DNA of 6,499 nt from NCBI GenBank assembly GCA_028292785.1, contig JAQGLQ010000013.1, positions 1 to 6,499 on the forward strand. The letters are read 5' to 3'. Of this stretch, positions 1 through 6,499 are shown one piece after another. Position 1 is the first letter of the stretch. Every line of letters starts with the position of its first letter. This stretch comes from Noviherbaspirillum sp. (GTDB lineage: Bacteria; Pseudomonadota; Gammaproteobacteria; Burkholderiales; Burkholderiaceae). Below the pieces are notes generated by a model. It was not told where the DNA came from, ran no database searches, and worked only from the letters and a program-made list of their open reading frames with translations. A program made the translations under genes and the position numbers.

Positions 1-302
1 CCGATGGTCAGGTTCTGGCGGATCGACAGGTGCGGGAACAGTTCGAAGTTCTGAAACACCATGCCGATGCGCGCGCGCAGCCTCGACAGATTGGTTTTCG
101 GATCGCCCACCGAGACGCCGTCGACCAGGATCTCGCCTTTCTGGAACGGCTCCAGACCGTTGACGGTCTTGATCAGCGTCGATTTGCCCGACCCCGACGG
201 GCCGCACACCACCCCCACGTCACCCTTCTCCACGCTGGTCGTGCAATCGCCCAGCACCTGGAACTCGCCGTACCATTTGCTGACGTTTTTCATGTCGATC
301 AT
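1..302 (-). CDS. gltL: Glutamate/aspartate ABC importer, ATP-binding subunit GltL (N-terminal part, cut by window edge)
   Basis: This is the cytoplasmic ATPase that would power glutamate/aspartate import through GltJ-GltK. Only the first 100 residues are visible; the family is about 240 long. It opens [17 protein letters not shown], very close to E. coli GltL as I remember it. The Walker A motif GPSGSGKST spans about residues 34-42. The Q-loop glutamine is about residue 84, in [10 protein letters not shown], a hallmark of polar amino-acid ABC ATPases. The ABC signature, Walker B and H-loop lie beyond the left edge. The ATG overlaps the gltK stop in an ATGA (299-302), implying translational coupling with gltK. 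A second in-frame ATG three codons later (MKNVSKWYG) is possible, but the overlap and family length favour the first. Last visible gene of the gltIJKL operon. Confidence 0.95.
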   Translation of the reverse strand, partial: MIDMKNVSKWYGEFQVLGDCTTSVEKGDVGVVCGPSGSGKSTLIKTVNGLEPFQKGEILVDGVSVGDPKTNLSRLRARIGMVFQNFELFPHLSIRQNLTI

Positions 303-982
303 GTAACCATCCTTTTCTGAAAGCGCTTGACCAGCAGCGAAGCGCTGAAGCAAATAACAAAATAAACCGCGCCGGCAAACAGCAGCAGCTCGACGATACG
401 ACCGTCGCGCTCTCCTATACCGTAGGCCTGGCCGAAGAAGTCCGCCAGTGCGCTGACATACACCAGCGACGTGTCCTGGAACAGGACAATGCCCTGGGTC
501 AGCAGCAGGGGCACCATGTTGCGGAATGCCTGCGGCAGCACGACCAGGCGCATCGACTGGGCATACGTCATACCAAGCGCCTGCGACGCATAAATCTGGC
601 CTTTCGGCACCGACTGGATGCCGGCCCGGATGATCTCCGAATAATAGGCCGCCTCGAACAGCGCGAACGCCACCAGCGCCGAGGTCAGGCGCAGATCGGT
701 GCTGGGCGAAAGATTGAATAACTTCTGCAGCAGCTGAGGCACGATAAGGAAGAACCACAACAGCACCATCACCAGCGGGATCGAGCGGAAGATATTGACG
801 TAGCCGGCGGCGAACCATTGCAGAGGCTTGACGCTGGACAAGCGCATCATCGCCAGCAACGTGCCCCAGATGATCCCGACCACGACGGCGGTCGCCGTGA
901 TCTGAAGCGAGATGAGCATGCCCTCACCCATGACTTCGAGGGTGTCGGCATTGATGGAACTGAAATCGAATGAGTAGGCCAT
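299..982 (-). CDS. gltK: Glutamate/aspartate ABC importer, permease GltK
   Basis: This 227-residue inner-membrane permease would pair with GltJ to form the glutamate/aspartate channel. Its length matches E. coli GltK (about 224), and long stretches look nearly identical, for example AYVN(I/V)[13 protein letters not shown] and [18 protein letters not shown]. Hydrophobic segments lie near residues 22-48, 64-85, 99-115, 155-170 and 196-218. The EAA-type loop that docks on the ATPase covers about 116-152, with [14 protein letters not shown] and VVLPQAF. A good ribosome site, GGGAG, lies just ahead of the ATG in the 10-base gap after gltJ. The stop overlaps the gltL start by four bases. Nothing suggests damage. 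Specificity for acidic amino acids is inferred from resemblance to GltK rather than shown by specific residues. Confidence 0.95.
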   Translation of the reverse strand: MAYSFDFSSINADTLEVMGEGMLISLQITATAVVVGIIWGTLLAMMRLSSVKPLQWFAAGYVNIFRSIPLVMVLLWFFLIVPQLLQKLFNLSPSTDLRLTSALVAFALFEAAYYSEIIRAGIQSVPKGQIYASQALGMTYAQSMRLVVLPQAFRNMVPLLLTQGIVLFQDTSLVYVSALADFFGQAYGIGERDGRIVELLLFAGAVYFVICFSASLLVKRFQKRMVT

Positions 983-992
983 CTGCTCTCCC

Positions 993-1721
993 TTATTTGC
1001 TGCCGATGTAGCCGGGCACCCGCGCCCGATGTTCGACCAGGCGCATCAGCAGCATGACCGCGACGTTGATGACCACATACAGCAGGGTAACTGCGATGAA
1101 GGATTCATAAGGCTGTGCGGTGTAGTCGACCAGTTGCCTGCCCTGCGCCGCGAGTTCCAGCAGGCCGATGGTCGATGCAACGGCCGAGTTCTTGAAGATG
1201 TTCAGGAATTCCGAAGTCAGCGGCGGCACGATCAAACGGTATGCCATCGGCAGCATGACGAAACGATAAGTCTGCGGCAGGGTCAGGCCGAGCGCGAGCG
1301 CGGCGTTCTTCTGGCCGCGCGGCAGCGAATTGATGCCGGAACGCACTTGTTCCGCGACCCGCGCCGCCGTAAAGGTGCCGAGACAGAGAACCGCCGCGAT
1401 GAACTGTTGCGCGACCGGGTTCATGCTCTTTATCTGGTCTCCGTAAGGGAGCAGGTCCGGCATCACGAAGTACCAGATGAAGAGCTGCACCAGCAGCGGA
1501 ATATTGCGGAACAGCTCGACATAGACGGCCGCGATACCGGACAAAAGCCGGTTCGGCACCGTGCGCAGGACGCCGATCACCGAGCCGAGAATCAGGGCGA
1601 TGACCCATGCCGACAATCCGAGCACCAGCGTGATCAGAGCGCCGGACAACAGCCAGTCCAGATAGGTCTCGTTCTTCGCCGCGGCCTGAAAGAACACGTC
1701 CCAGTTCCAGTTGTAATTCAT
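993..1721 (-). CDS. gltJ: Glutamate/aspartate ABC importer, permease GltJ
   Basis: This is the second membrane subunit of the importer, 242 residues against about 246 for E. coli GltJ. It shares with that protein the opening NWNW, the block ILRTVPNR / [15 protein letters not shown](I/V)PL, and the EAA loop [20 protein letters not shown] at about residues 124-143, followed by LGLTLPQ and VMLP. Hydrophobic segments lie near 28-53, 72-88, 105-122 and 206-228. The start ATG is preceded by GAAGG (1729-1733) seven bases upstream. That site sits directly after the U-tract of a hairpin ending the gltI leader region. gltK follows after 10 bases. The protein acts as the GltJ-GltK heterodimer in the inner membrane. 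Confidence 0.95.
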   Translation of the reverse strand: MNYNWNWDVFFQAAAKNETYLDWLLSGALITLVLGLSAWVIALILGSVIGVLRTVPNRLLSGIAAVYVELFRNIPLLVQLFIWYFVMPDLLPYGDQIKSMNPVAQQFIAAVLCLGTFTAARVAEQVRSGINSLPRGQKNAALALGLTLPQTYRFVMLPMAYRLIVPPLTSEFLNIFKNSAVASTIGLLELAAQGRQLVDYTAQPYESFIAVTLLYVVINVAVMLLMRLVEHRARVPGYIGSK

Positions 1722-1733
1722 GGTTCGGCCTTC

Positions 1734-1763
1734 AAAGAAAAACGGAAGGACGCCGTCCTTCCG
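1734..1763 (-). terminator. Intrinsic terminator or attenuator between gltI and gltJ
   Basis: On the minus strand, 26 bases after the gltI stop, a perfect 9-bp GC-rich stem (CGGAAGGAC at 1743-1751 pairing with GTCCTTCCG at 1755-1763) closes a three-base loop. It is followed directly by TTTTTCTTT (1742 down to 1734). This is a canonical Rho-independent terminator, yet gltJ starts only 12 bases further on. It most likely acts as a leaky terminator or 3'-end stabiliser, leaving gltI mRNA more abundant than gltJKL. That pattern is common where a binding protein must outnumber its permease. Confidence 0.85.
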
Positions 1764-1789
1764 CCGTGTGAAGCAATCAGTCTATGTGC

Positions 1790-2686
1790 TTAATCGAAAG
1801 GTTTGTCGTTCGGATTCTTGAACAAAGTTTTCATGTCATCCGACAACTGGAAATTAAGGTTCAGCCCCTTGGGCGGCACGGGTTGCATGAACCATTTATT
1901 GTAGATGCCATTGACCTCACCCGATTTCATCAGACCGGCGATCGTATTGTCGATCACTTTCTTGAATTGCGGATCGTCACGGCGCAGCATGCAGCCATAG
2001 GCTTCCCGAGTTTGCGGCTTGCCGACCACGACCCAATCGTCGGGCTTTCTCGCCTTCGCGCGCTCGCCATACAGCAGCGCATCATCCATCATGAACGCCG
2101 CGGCGCGGCCCGACTCAAGAGTCAGGAACGACTGTCCATGCTCTTTCGCGCTGATGATGTTCATGCCCATGTTCTGGTCGTCGTTCATCTTGCGCAGCAG
2201 CCTTTCCGATGTGGTGCCCGCGGTGGTGACGACGTTCTTGCCCTTCAGGTCGGAAAAGTCCTTGATCCCCGAATCCTTCTTGGTCATCAGGCGCGTGCCG
2301 ATGATGAAAATGCTGTTGGAAAATGCCACCTGCTTCTGGCGCTCGGCGTTATTGGTGGTCGAACTGCATTCGATGTCGACAGTGCCGTTCTGGATCAGGG
2401 TAATGCGGTTCTGCGGCGTGACCGGGATTTCCTTGACCTGGAGGTTCGGCAGCTTCAGCTCGGCTTTGATCGCGTCGACCGCGCGCGTCATGATCTCGTA
2501 GGAATAGCCGACCTGGCGCACACCGCCGAGGTTGTAATTGAAGGGGATGGAGGACTCCCGAACGCCAAGCGTAATCGTGCCGGAATCCTTGATTTTCTTG
2601 AGCGTACCCGTCAGTTCCTGGGCCTGCACCGAACACGCGAACGCTCCGATTCCAATCGCAAGCATGAACAGCTTCGATGAATACAT
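1790..2686 (-). CDS. gltI: Periplasmic glutamate/aspartate-binding protein GltI
   Basis: This 298-residue solute-binding protein (SBP family 3) captures glutamate or aspartate in the periplasm and delivers it to GltJKL. It has a Sec signal peptide: Lys5, a hydrophobic core at 6-17 and a likely signal peptidase I site after Ala22 (VQA|QE). Cys18 lacks a proper lipobox, so a lipoprotein is unlikely. Family motifs match E. coli GltI: GVRESSIPF (41-49, Arg43 expected to contact ligand), QNRITLIQNGT (92-102), ECSSTTNN..RQK (106-118), AFSNSIFIIGTRL (121-133), SAKEHGQSF (179-187, His183), and the C-terminal NPNDKPFD. Cys107 and Cys232 match the cysteine pair in E. coli GltI. The start is set by AAGGAGG at 2691-2697, four bases before the ATG. 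First gene of the operon. Confidence 0.96.
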   Translation of the reverse strand: MYSSKLFMLAIGIGAFACSVQAQELTGTLKKIKDSGTITLGVRESSIPFNYNLGGVRQVGYSYEIMTRAVDAIKAELKLPNLQVKEIPVTPQNRITLIQNGTVDIECSSTTNNAERQKQVAFSNSIFIIGTRLMTKKDSGIKDFSDLKGKNVVTTAGTTSERLLRKMNDDQNMGMNIISAKEHGQSFLTLESGRAAAFMMDDALLYGERAKARKPDDWVVVGKPQTREAYGCMLRRDDPQFKKVIDNTIAGLMKSGEVNGIYNKWFMQPVPPKGLNLNFQLSDDMKTLFKNPNDKPFD

Positions 2687-2845
2687 AACCCCTCCTTGAA
2701 AATAAAGTGTTGCTTAGTGTATCAAAACCGATATTTTATTCAGTGGATATCCAGTGAATGTCCCAAGCGTTTTTGAAGTTATTTGGAGCGCATCAAACGT
2801 GGGGGCTCAAGCGCACGGCGGCGGGCCGGACCTCCGCGTTTATCA
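2687..2845 (-). promoter_or_regulatory. gltI upstream region, presumed operon promoter
   Basis: This A/T-richer gap between gdhA and gltI should carry the promoter of gltIJKL, because a hairpin separates it from gdhA. On the minus strand, possible -10 elements are TAAAAT (about 2732-2737) and TACACT (about 2716-2721). Neither has a convincing -35 at 16-18 bases. I found no sigma-54 -24/-12 pattern (TGGCAC-N5-TTGC), the type known for glutamate-induced aat/glt operons in Pseudomonas. A palindrome at 2738-2759 probably marks a regulator site. The promoter is assumed from context. Confidence 0.4.
2738..2759. promoter_or_regulatory. Near-perfect 22-bp palindrome, candidate operator of gltIJKL
   Basis: ATTCA (2738-2742) and TGAAT (2755-2759) flank the perfect 10-bp palindrome TGGATATCCA (2744-2753). 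Ten of eleven base pairs are symmetric; the exception is the G/G pair at 2743 and 2754. It lies about 52 bases upstream of the gltI start, next to possible -10 elements, where a dimeric regulator would act. With no unpaired loop it resembles a protein-binding site more than an RNA hairpin. I do not recognise it as a known consensus. Confidence 0.5.
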
Positions 2846-2882
2846 TCATGCGGGACCATGCTGCAGACAAGGTCCCGCATGA
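2846..2882 (-). terminator. Hairpin downstream of gdhA, terminator-like but without a U-tract
   Basis: A perfect 12-bp inverted repeat (TCATGCGGGACC at 2846-2857, GGTCCCGCATGA at 2871-2882) with a 13-base loop begins 20 bases after the gdhA stop. The sequence following it on the minus strand, TGATAAACG, has no run of T, so efficient intrinsic termination is doubtful. It may protect the 3' end of the gdhA transcript or work with Rho. The inverted repeat is certain; its function is inferred from position. Confidence 0.55.
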
Positions 2883-2901
2883 CGGCATCGCGTCGGAACG
2901 A

Positions 2902-4188
2902 TCAGGGATACAGCCCGCGCAATTCACGCGCTTGCAGAACCCGGGTGCATGCCACGATGAAGGCGGCGGTCCGCAGCGAGACTTTCTTGTCCTCCGCCAG
3001 TTGCCATACCGCGGCAAAGGCATCGCGCATGATGCGGGTCAGGCGCAGATTGATCTCGTCCTCGGTCCAGAAGAAGCTGGAGAAATCTTGCACCCATTCA
3101 AAGTAACTGACCGTCACTCCGCCCGCATTCGCGATCACATCCGGCACGATCAGCACACCCTTGTCGTGCAGGATGTCATCCGCGCCCGGCGTGGTCGGTC
3201 CATTGGCGCCTTCAAGAATGATTCCGGCCTTGATCCTGCCGGCATTCGCTTCCGTGATCTGCTGCTCCAGTGCTGCGGGGATAAGAATGTCGCAGTCGGT
3301 TTCCCAGAACGCCGCGCGGTCCCTGATCGTTTCGGCATCGCTGAAGCCGGCCACGCTGCCATGGCTGGCGATATGCGCCTGCAAGGCATGCACATCGATG
3401 CCGCTCTCTTTGGTCACGGTACTGGCATGATCCTGCACGGCAACAATTTTCGCGCCGGCTTCGGCGAACAGGCGCGCGGCCACGCCACCCACGTTGCCGA
3501 ACCCCTGCACTGCGATGCGCGCGCCCTTCAGATCGAGTCCGCGCTTTTCCGCCGCTTCGCAACCGACGACGAAGACGCCGCGGCCCGTGGCCTCATGCCT
3601 TCCGAGGCTGCCGCCAAGCGAGATCGGCTTGCCGGTCACCACGCCGGAGGCGGTGCTGCCCTGGTTCATGGAGTAGGTGTCCATCATCCAGGCCATGATT
3701 CTTTCATTGGTATTCACGTCGGGCGCCGGAATGTCCTTGGTGGGCCCGATGATGATGTTGATCTCGCTGGTGTAACGACGCGTCATGCGCTGCAGCTCGC
3801 CTTCGGACAGGGTGCGCGGATCGACACGGATGCCGCCCTTGGCGCCGCCGTAGGGGACATTCACCGCAGCATTCTTGACCGTCATCCATGCCGACAGGGC
3901 CATGACCTCGGACAGCGTCACGTCCTGGTGAAAGCGCACACCGCCCTTGCCGGGGCCGCGCGAGGTATTGTGCTGCACCCGGTAACCCTCGAAGTGGGCA
4001 ATGGTGCCATCATCGCGCTCGATGGGAACATCGACGATCAGAATGCGCTTCGGACGCTTCAGGGTTTCCACCCAGCGCGCGAGCGACCCGAGATGGGGCG
4101 TGACACGCTCGATCTGTTCCAGATAATCGCCCCACGGGCCGATTTCGCTGCGATGGAGATAAGACGGGATTTCATGGGGAACTGACAT
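2902..4188 (-). CDS. gdhA: Glutamate dehydrogenase, hexameric RocG/GudB-like type
   Basis: This 428-residue cytoplasmic enzyme interconverts glutamate and 2-oxoglutarate plus ammonia with NAD(P). Family landmarks are present in order: GKGGVRFH with Lys81, TVKNAAVN with Lys105, PYGGAKGGI with catalytic Lys117, and PAPDVNT with catalytic Asp157. The Rossmann motif GFGNVG (229-234) is followed by acidic Asp253 after the second strand, then [12 protein letters not shown] (354-365) with Ser361. Length and sequence fit the roughly 425-residue RocG/GudB-like group rather than the 447-residue NADP-dependent E. coli GdhA. A catabolic, NAD-preferring role is therefore likely but inferred; other family members are NADP- or dual-specific. 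AAGGA lies seven bases before the ATG. The gene lies 215 bases upstream of gltI on the same strand, which suits glutamate uptake and breakdown. No damage is seen. Confidence 0.94.
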   Translation of the reverse strand: MSVPHEIPSYLHRSEIGPWGDYLEQIERVTPHLGSLARWVETLKRPKRILIVDVPIERDDGTIAHFEGYRVQHNTSRGPGKGGVRFHQDVTLSEVMALSAWMTVKNAAVNVPYGGAKGGIRVDPRTLSEGELQRMTRRYTSEINIIIGPTKDIPAPDVNTNERIMAWMMDTYSMNQGSTASGVVTGKPISLGGSLGRHEATGRGVFVVGCEAAEKRGLDLKGARIAVQGFGNVGGVAARLFAEAGAKIVAVQDHASTVTKESGIDVHALQAHIASHGSVAGFSDAETIRDRAAFWETDCDILIPAALEQQITEANAGRIKAGIILEGANGPTTPGADDILHDKGVLIVPDVIANAGGVTVSYFEWVQDFSSFFWTEDEINLRLTRIMRDAFAAVWQLAEDKKVSLRTAAFIVACTRVLQARELRGLYP

Positions 4189-4268
4189 TGAGTGTTCCTT
4201 TCAATTTGTTTCAGATACGAGAATGAACGCGATGGTAGAGCAACGCGCGATTGCCTCTCCAATGCTTT

Positions 4269-4293
4269 GTTCGCATGCAACTATGCATGGAAC
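4269..4293 (-). promoter_or_regulatory. Inverted repeat upstream of gdhA
   Basis: CATGCA (4274-4279) and TGCATG (4284-4289) form a perfect 6-bp inverted repeat around ACTA. Skipping one base (4273), the arms extend by four more pairs (4290-4293 with 4269-4272), giving 10 bp with a single bulge. It lies about 80-105 bases upstream of the gdhA ATG, between the LysR gene and gdhA. It could be an operator or an RNA hairpin ending the LysR transcript, although no U-tract follows. The arms do not fit the LysR-type T-N11-A box exactly. The rest of the 4189-4327 gap has no promoter I would defend. Confidence 0.4.
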
Positions 4294-4327
4294 GCATAAA
4301 TACCGACAGTGCTGAAGCGGCGCGGTT

Positions 4328-5305
4328 TCATGCGCGTTTGCCGGCCGCCCGCGCAAGTTTGCGCACCTGTGCAAGGGATGCGGATTCATTGCGTTGCACC
4401 AGATAATTCCATAGTGTCGCGGTGATCGGCTTGCCCGGCCGCTGCCCGGTCGGTCTCTCCCGATACAAGCGGATTTCCATGTTGACCTCCCAACTGGCAC
4501 GCCCGCCATCGGCGCGCGCCAGCAGTTTTTGCTTCACTTCCCGCGTGACCGCGGATTCCGGCAGGAAGGCAAGTCCGCGGCCTTCCAGCGCCATCATCTT
4601 TAATCCCTCCGCCATATCGGTTTCATAGCATTTTTCCAGATGAAGCGGCCGATCCGTATTGGCAAGCAGCAGTTCGACCATGCGGCCGAGATAGGCATTG
4701 GCAGTATAGGAAAGGAAAGGAAGAGGCGTTTTTTCGCTGCCGGGCAACACCATGTCCGGCACGCCCGTCTTGTTGCAGCGGGCATAAGCGCGCAGCGCTT
4801 CCGACCCGAGCGTGAGCATGTCGTAGCGGCTTGCGTCCAGCTGCACCGGCTGGCGCGGATGGTGGTAACACAGCACCAGGTCGCAGCCGCCTTCCACCAT
4901 GGTCAGCACCGCATCGTGTACATTGAGCGCGATGAGGCGCGTATTGATCCTGCCGAAGCCGGCCTCGATAGCGGTCATCCACTTCGGCATGAAGGTCAGC
5001 GACAAGGTGTGCGGCACGGCGAAATCAATCGTGCTCTGCGCGGTAGGGCGCTTGGCGCGCATCAGCGCCCTGGCATTATTGATATGGCTGAGCATTTCGA
5101 CCGCCTCTTCGTAGAATACCTCGCCGGCCTGCGTCAGGCGTGTGGGATACGAGGTGCGGTCTATGAGGTCGGCGCCCAGCCATGCCTCCAGCGACTGGAT
5201 GCGGCGGGAAAAAGCCGGCTGCGTGACATGACGCAGTTCGGCCGAGCGGCTGAAGCTGCGGGTTTCGGCGAGCGAAATGAAGTCTTCCAACCATTTGGTT
5301 TCCAT
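4328..5305 (-). CDS. LysR-type transcriptional regulator, HypT/YjiE-like
   Basis: This 325-residue DNA-binding regulator has an N-terminal winged helix-turn-helix (about 1-60; SFSRSAELRHVTQPAFSRRI at 17-36) and a LysR substrate-binding domain (about 92-300). It resembles E. coli HypT, the hypochlorite-responsive regulator, in ETKWLxDF at the start, PAFSRRI..LE, PHTLSLTF..P, NAYLGRM (203-209) and ALEGRGLAFLPE (239-250). Aligned by eye from memory, only one of HypT's three redox methionines is kept: Met231 for M230, but Ile113 for M123 and Leu206 for M206. Hypochlorite sensing is therefore doubtful and the effector unknown. No in-frame ATG, GTG or TTG precedes the chosen ATG before a stop at 5345-5347. 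The start lacks a clear Shine-Dalgarno and abuts an inverted repeat. gdhA, downstream on the same strand, is a plausible target. Confidence 0.92.
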   Translation of the reverse strand: METKWLEDFISLAETRSFSRSAELRHVTQPAFSRRIQSLEAWLGADLIDRTSYPTRLTQAGEVFYEEAVEMLSHINNARALMRAKRPTAQSTIDFAVPHTLSLTFMPKWMTAIEAGFGRINTRLIALNVHDAVLTMVEGGCDLVLCYHHPRQPVQLDASRYDMLTLGSEALRAYARCNKTGVPDMVLPGSEKTPLPFLSYTANAYLGRMVELLLANTDRPLHLEKCYETDMAEGLKMMALEGRGLAFLPESAVTREVKQKLLARADGGRASWEVNMEIRLYRERPTGQRPGKPITATLWNYLVQRNESASLAQVRKLARAAGKRA

Positions 5306-5340
5306 TTCGCTATGGTAGTGGCATTGCCAGCGGAAGCGAA
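5306..5340 (-). promoter_or_regulatory. Nested inverted repeat abutting the LysR gene start
   Basis: An outer pair TTCGCT (5306-5311) / AGCGAA (5335-5340) encloses an inner pair TGGCA (5319-5323) / TGCCA (5325-5329), with almost the same centre. The outer arm ends immediately before the LysR ATG. It could be an autoregulatory operator, as many LysR genes are self-controlled, or a 5' hairpin limiting translation. A weak sigma-70-like pair, TTCGCT and TACCAT 17 bases apart on the minus strand, lies inside it, but would leave a leader of only about 10 bases. Confidence 0.4.
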
Positions 5341-5394
5341 ACAGCTATTAGTGTCCGATCAGTTTTTTAAGGACCTGTTCCGAGTCCGAGTCTG

Positions 5395-6499
5395 TCAGGC
5401 AACCGCTTCTTCCTCATCGCCTTCGTCCGCCGCGGGCGATGCATCGATATCGTCCTTGTGCGCTTGCTGCCGCGCCCACATCTGCGCATACGCGCCCTGC
5501 GCGAGCAACAGTTGCGCGTGCGTGCCGCGCTCGATGATGCGGCCGTGCTCCAGTACGATGATCTGGGCCGCGTCGACTATCGTGGACAGGCGGTGGGCGA
5601 TGACCATGGTGGTGCGGTCCCTGGCGATCTCCTTGAGCTGCGCCTGGATCGCCTGTTCCGATCTGGAATCGAGCGCAGAGGTTGCCTCATCGAAAATAAG
5701 AATGGATGGGTTCTTCAGCAACGTCCTGGCAATGGCTACCCGCTGCTTTTCGCCGCCCGACAATTTGAGTCCGCGCTCGCCGACCATCGTGCCATAGCCG
5801 TCCGGCAGGCTTTCGATGAAGTCGTGGATGTAGGCCGCCCTGGCGGCCGCGACGATCTCGTCGCGGCTCGCGCCAGGCTTGCCGTAGGCGATGTTGTATT
5901 CGATCGTATCGTTGAACAGCACGGTGTCCTGGGGCACGATGCCAATTGCCTTTCGCAGCGAGGTCTGCGTGACGTCGCGCAGGTCCTGGCCATCGATCGA
6001 GATGGCGCCGCCGCCAATGTCATAGAAACGGAACACCAGGCGCGACAAGGTCGACTTGCCCGAACCGCTGTGCCCCACCACGGCGGTCGTGCTGCCGGCC
6101 GGAATCGTGAAATCCACATCGAACAGAATCTGCCGCTTGGCTTCATAGCTGAAATCGACATGCGAGAATTTCACCTCGGCGCCCTTCACCACCAGAGCCT
6201 TCGCATGCGGAGCATCGGCCACTTCCCGGTGCTGGTCGAGCAAGGTAAAGAGACGGTCGGTATCGGCGAGGCTCTGCTTGATTTCACGATAGATCACGCC
6301 GAGAAAATTGAGCGGGATATAAAGCTGGATCATGAAGGCATTCACCAGCACCAGATCGCCCAATGTCATCGTGCCGTCGATCACGCCCTGGGTCGCCCGC
6401 CACAGGATCAGCGTCACTGCCGTGGCGATGATCAGCGACTGCCCGGTATTCAGTATGGAGAGCGAAGTCTGCGACTTGACCGCCGCGGTCTCCCAGCTT
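5395..6499 (-). CDS. Atm1-type ABC exporter, fused membrane and ATPase domains (C-terminal part, 5' end outside window)
   Basis: The visible 367 residues hold the end of a type I exporter membrane domain and a complete ATPase domain; the reading frame stays open to base 6499. The membrane part carries the Atm1/HMT1 pattern AAVKSQTSLSILNTGQSL and IPLNFLGVIYREIKQSL. NTGQ matches the Asn and Gln that contact glutathione in Novosphingobium Atm1 (from memory). The ATPase domain has Walker A GHSGSGKST (about 142-150), Q-loop VPQD (188-191), signature LSGGEKQR (246-253), Walker B ILIFDEATSALD (266-277) and H-loop histidine (about 302). Members act as inner-membrane homodimers exporting glutathione conjugates or metal-thiol complexes; the substrate here is unknown. 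The last 18 residues are strongly acidic (DEGDEEEAVA). The 89-base gap to the LysR gene has no clear terminator, so read-through is possible. Confidence 0.92.
   Translation of the reverse strand, partial: SWETAAVKSQTSLSILNTGQSLIIATAVTLILWRATQGVIDGTMTLGDLVLVNAFMIQLYIPLNFLGVIYREIKQSLADTDRLFTLLDQHREVADAPHAKALVVKGAEVKFSHVDFSYEAKRQILFDVDFTIPAGSTTAVVGHSGSGKSTLSRLVFRFYDIGGGAISIDGQDLRDVTQTSLRKAIGIVPQDTVLFNDTIEYNIAYGKPGASRDEIVAAARAAYIHDFIESLPDGYGTMVGERGLKLSGGEKQRVAIARTLLKNPSILIFDEATSALDSRSEQAIQAQLKEIARDRTTMVIAHRLSTIVDAAQIIVLEHGRIIERGTHAQLLLAQGAYAQMWARQQAHKDDIDASPAADEGDEEEAVA

Noticed and set aside
1029..1793. 254-codon plus-strand frame opposite gltJ
   Set aside because: Antisense shadow of a clear permease gene; very Arg/Gln/Asp-rich with no domain.
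1784..2680. 298-codon plus-strand frame opposite gltI
   Set aside because: It mirrors gltI almost end to end, and gltI has a signal peptide, ribosome site and full family match. The antisense product resembles nothing I know.
2687..2845. Sigma-54 promoter for gltI
   Set aside because: Known for aat/glt operons in Pseudomonas, but no TGGCAC-N5-TTGC pattern appears in this gap on the minus strand.
2758..4185. 475-codon plus-strand open frame opposite gdhA
   Set aside because: It runs antisense across a gene with intact catalytic motifs. Such long antisense frames are a usual by-product of GC-rich codon bias. The translation shows no recognisable domain and is rich in His, Arg and Gly, as shadows are.
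5306..5394. Possible terminator between the exporter and LysR genes
   Set aside because: Only a 4-bp GTCC/GGAC pairing and a tandem CTCGGA repeat were found, with no stable stem followed by a U-tract.
4640..5797. 385-codon plus-strand frame spanning the LysR gene start and the exporter end
   Set aside because: It crosses two well-supported minus-strand genes and the gap between them, with no ribosome site or recognisable domain.

Overview
The window looks like chromosomal DNA from a betaproteobacterium, most likely order Burkholderiales and possibly Oxalobacteraceae or a relative. The basis is high-GC, strongly biased codon use, close resemblance of the transporter to GltIJKL, and a RocG-type glutamate dehydrogenase beside it. 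The taxon is inferred from protein resemblance recalled from memory; no search was run. All seven genes lie on the minus strand, so transcription runs from high to low coordinates.

From the right edge, in transcription order: (1) an Atm1-type ABC exporter with fused membrane and ATPase domains, 5' end outside the window (5395-6499); (2) a LysR-type regulator resembling HypT/YjiE (4328-5305); (3) a hexameric glutamate dehydrogenase, gdhA (2902-4188); (4) the glutamate/aspartate uptake operon gltI-gltJ-gltK-gltL (2686 down to 1), with gltL cut by the left edge.

The central block is a coherent amino-acid module. GltI captures glutamate or aspartate in the periplasm, GltJ and GltK form the inner-membrane channel, and GltL powers import. 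Cytoplasmic glutamate dehydrogenase can then convert glutamate to 2-oxoglutarate and ammonia. The LysR gene upstream of gdhA is a plausible local regulator, but its target is unproven. The exporter appears unrelated to this module.

Intergenic DNA is short, at most 215 bases. It holds a convincing intrinsic terminator or attenuator between gltI and gltJ, a 12-bp hairpin after gdhA, a near-perfect 22-bp palindrome upstream of gltI, and inverted repeats in front of gdhA and the LysR gene. I saw no RNA genes, mobile elements, CRISPR arrays, attachment sites or broken genes. I found no evidence of a novel multi-gene system. The points worth a second look are regulatory.
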